This document shows positions 62,218 to 64,000 of a stretch of 64,000 bases of DNA, piece after piece. The position numbers and the translations under genes were made by a program. Position 1 is the first letter of the stretch. The number at the start of each line of letters is the position of its first letter. The notes beneath the pieces are model-generated. The model did no database searches, was not told where the DNA came from, and saw only the letters and a program-made list of their open reading frames with translations. This stretch comes from Spirodela intermedia (Eukaryota > Streptophyta > Magnoliopsida > Alismatales > Araceae). The stretch lies in contig LR746265.1 of the NCBI GenBank assembly GCA_902729315.2, positions 8,551,392-8,615,391 of the forward strand. The letters are read 5' to 3'.

Positions 62218-64000
62218 TGATGTGACTTAGTCGTTGTATTGTAAATCATGCAAATTTAAAATTTATAAAACTAGAAAATATGAATTTTCAGATATTTAGA
62301 AATATTTCTGAATAAATATATCAATTATAATTCAATAAAAATTTCAAAAATAATGGTAATTTTCTAGGTCAATCAGAGGGATGTAATATAGTATCTGGCA
62401 ATTATCCAAAATTGTCCTCAAAGAATACTATTTTCTATGAATTTTATACTAGTAAATGAAAATGAAATATATTTAAAATTTACAAAAAAAAGAAATACGG
62501 GTGTAGACATCAGGATGATGCTAGCACTTGGCGAATGCAAATCGGGTGAAAATAGAGTTCCACCTAGTGATTCTTACAAAAGTCAGAAGAATCGTAATGA
62601 AATGAAGTATATCTTTGTAAATTTAAAATCAACAAATTATCACTAAATGGAACGAAAATTAAGTTGAAAGTAGGAAAATAAAATTCCGACGTCAAGGCGG
62701 TGATGCGTCGGCGATGCACCAGAATCTTGAGCATTTGGGAGGATTGTCGTGCAATGTCCATGGCCTTGAAGGCTCTCCTTGGACAAAGACAATGTGAGCA
62801 ATCTCTAGATCTCCTTGCAAAGTCTAAAGATCAATGAATGGGTTGTTGAATCCTCTCTGGCGGCTGTCACCCCTAGTAGAACGGAAAAATGACAACTTTG
62901 CGGCTCTCTAGTGGCTGTCACCCGACAAAGAAGAGCTAGATGCAGGTGAGGTGTGTGTCAAGAAGCTTCAACCTCAGATCTGTGCAGCAAGAAGAGGCTC
63001 TTCATTGCATCTAGTATGCTCTCAAGAGGTGGTGACTCGTCTCCCAACAGATTGTCCTCTTCCCAATGACAGCTTGTTCGTCGATCAATTAGAGATGAGT
63101 TACTCGATGGATTTGCGATGCTTTTATCGCGAATCGTTTAGCAATTTTAGTAACAATGCTCCACGAATCGTGTTGACAAGATTTTCATCAATGATTCAGT
63201 GATTCTAGTTGCTTAATTCTTCACCAACGATCTGTAGGAAAGTCACGATAATCAAATAAATAAAATATAAATTTTGGCTTTGGGAGGATTTGAACCTGCA
63301 CCGGTTGCATCCTCGCCCTTTCTGGGGAGGTGTGACGTGGGTTAAAAAGTCCCACATCAATTGTGTGCTGAAATTTCTAGTGAATATATAGTAATACTAC
63401 ATTTCTGATCAAGTCCCTTTCTCGCATGTGTACGACCACTCCTTGTCCCACAGTCGATTGGCCACCAGTGACATGGAAGGGGGGTGGCGCACATGTGTCC
63501 AATTGGTCCAAGCCACTCGAGCCCCTACTCACAGCTACTCCCCGATTGCACTTCCGATCTACTTGTAGGCCCAATTGGCCAGTGGGTCCCCCCATTTTGT
63601 CTTATTTTTATTTTAATTTCTTTTTCTTCATTTATCTCAAAAGTAAAACTATAAAAATCATGTAAAATCGTATAAAGCCACATAATTACCCAAAAATTCA
63701 CGTTAATCAATTGAAAACAACTTTTCACACTTTAACATAAATATAAGTCTATTTATCATGAATTAAGGCTAAAACTATATTATTTACTAATTATTAACTC
63801 ATGATAATTAAGACTTACCACACCCCCCAACTTAAATCATTGCTAGTCCCTTAGCAATGGAATTACGAAAATAAAAATTTACAAATCTCAAACATCATAT
63901 TTCAATACATAAAAAGAAAAAAAATACAATCAGAAATGATGCACCTTTAGACACTTTAGATTCTTATATCAAGTATTTAAGAATGATGTCAAGCACTTAA
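62218..64000 (-). mobile_element. Element E: gag-family LTR element (runs out of the window)
   Basis: 3' LTR 62218-63820 (1603 bp, TGATGTGACTTAG to ACTTACCA), then internal sequence starting CACCCCCCAACTTAAATC to the window end. It is nearly identical to element D (18768-20370 and onward). Confidence 0.85.

Noticed and set aside
1-64000. CRISPR arrays, prokaryotic operons, phage genes or rRNA
   Set aside because: No regular spacer-repeat arrays, no compact gene clusters and no rRNA-like sequence seen; introns and LTR elements show plant nuclear DNA.

Overview
This window is plant nuclear DNA. It has spliceable genes with GT-AG introns, nested long-terminal-repeat (LTR) retrotransposons with 5-bp target duplications, and a processed retrogene. 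A GC-rich CCT coding region in an AT-rich retrotransposon background suggests a monocot, but that is inference and I cannot name the species.

The window is a tandem segmental array, and roughly 90% of it is retrotransposon-derived. Each full unit of about 18-19 kb reads, left to right: (i) a plus-sense LTR remnant; (ii) a minus-strand Ty3/gypsy element inserted in it with target duplication ATTAT, carrying ~1.6-kb LTRs and a decayed gag but no recognisable pol; (iii) the rest of the plus-sense LTR; (iv) a rearranged LTR piece and an integrase C-terminal remnant; (v) a ~1.7-kb LTR; (vi) a block of ~5 kb with a minus-strand protein kinase gene; (vii) a flank derived from a third LTR element. 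Elements are called A (1-7383), D (18768-21154, truncated), B (24486-32143), C (43706-52392) and E (62218-end). Kinase copies are K1 (13896-16914), K2 (37096-40114) and K3 (57346-60364). The short unit with D has lost its kinase; about 2 kb of unrelated GC-rich sequence (21155-23147) sits there instead.

The kinase is the main host gene. I assembled 12 exons on the minus strand with GT-AG borders and compatible phases. They give about 462 residues of a casein-kinase-1-like MLK/EL1/HD16-type kinase with its catalytic residues present. It stops soon after the kinase domain, so it lacks the long C-terminal region of the usual ~700-residue family members. The exon coordinates are the same in all three copies after adding a constant offset (+23200, +43450).

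The second coding sequence is a processed, intronless copy of the CCT/TRiC chaperonin delta subunit (41737-43191, minus). It is truncated at its 5' end but open for 484 codons. It has a poly(A) tract and an 11-bp target duplication, and the matching empty site is visible in three other units.

The most striking pattern is a mismatch in divergence. By eye, the kinase blocks differ by only a handful of bases over nearly 5 kb including introns, while the flanking LTRs of the same units differ by several percent. This suggests recent gene conversion or another form of homogenisation of the kinase segment, unless it is an assembly artefact. Nested insertions with known empty sites (solo LTR in unit A, a 1.3-kb retroposed segment in B and C, the CCT retrocopy between K2 and C) allow the events to be ordered.
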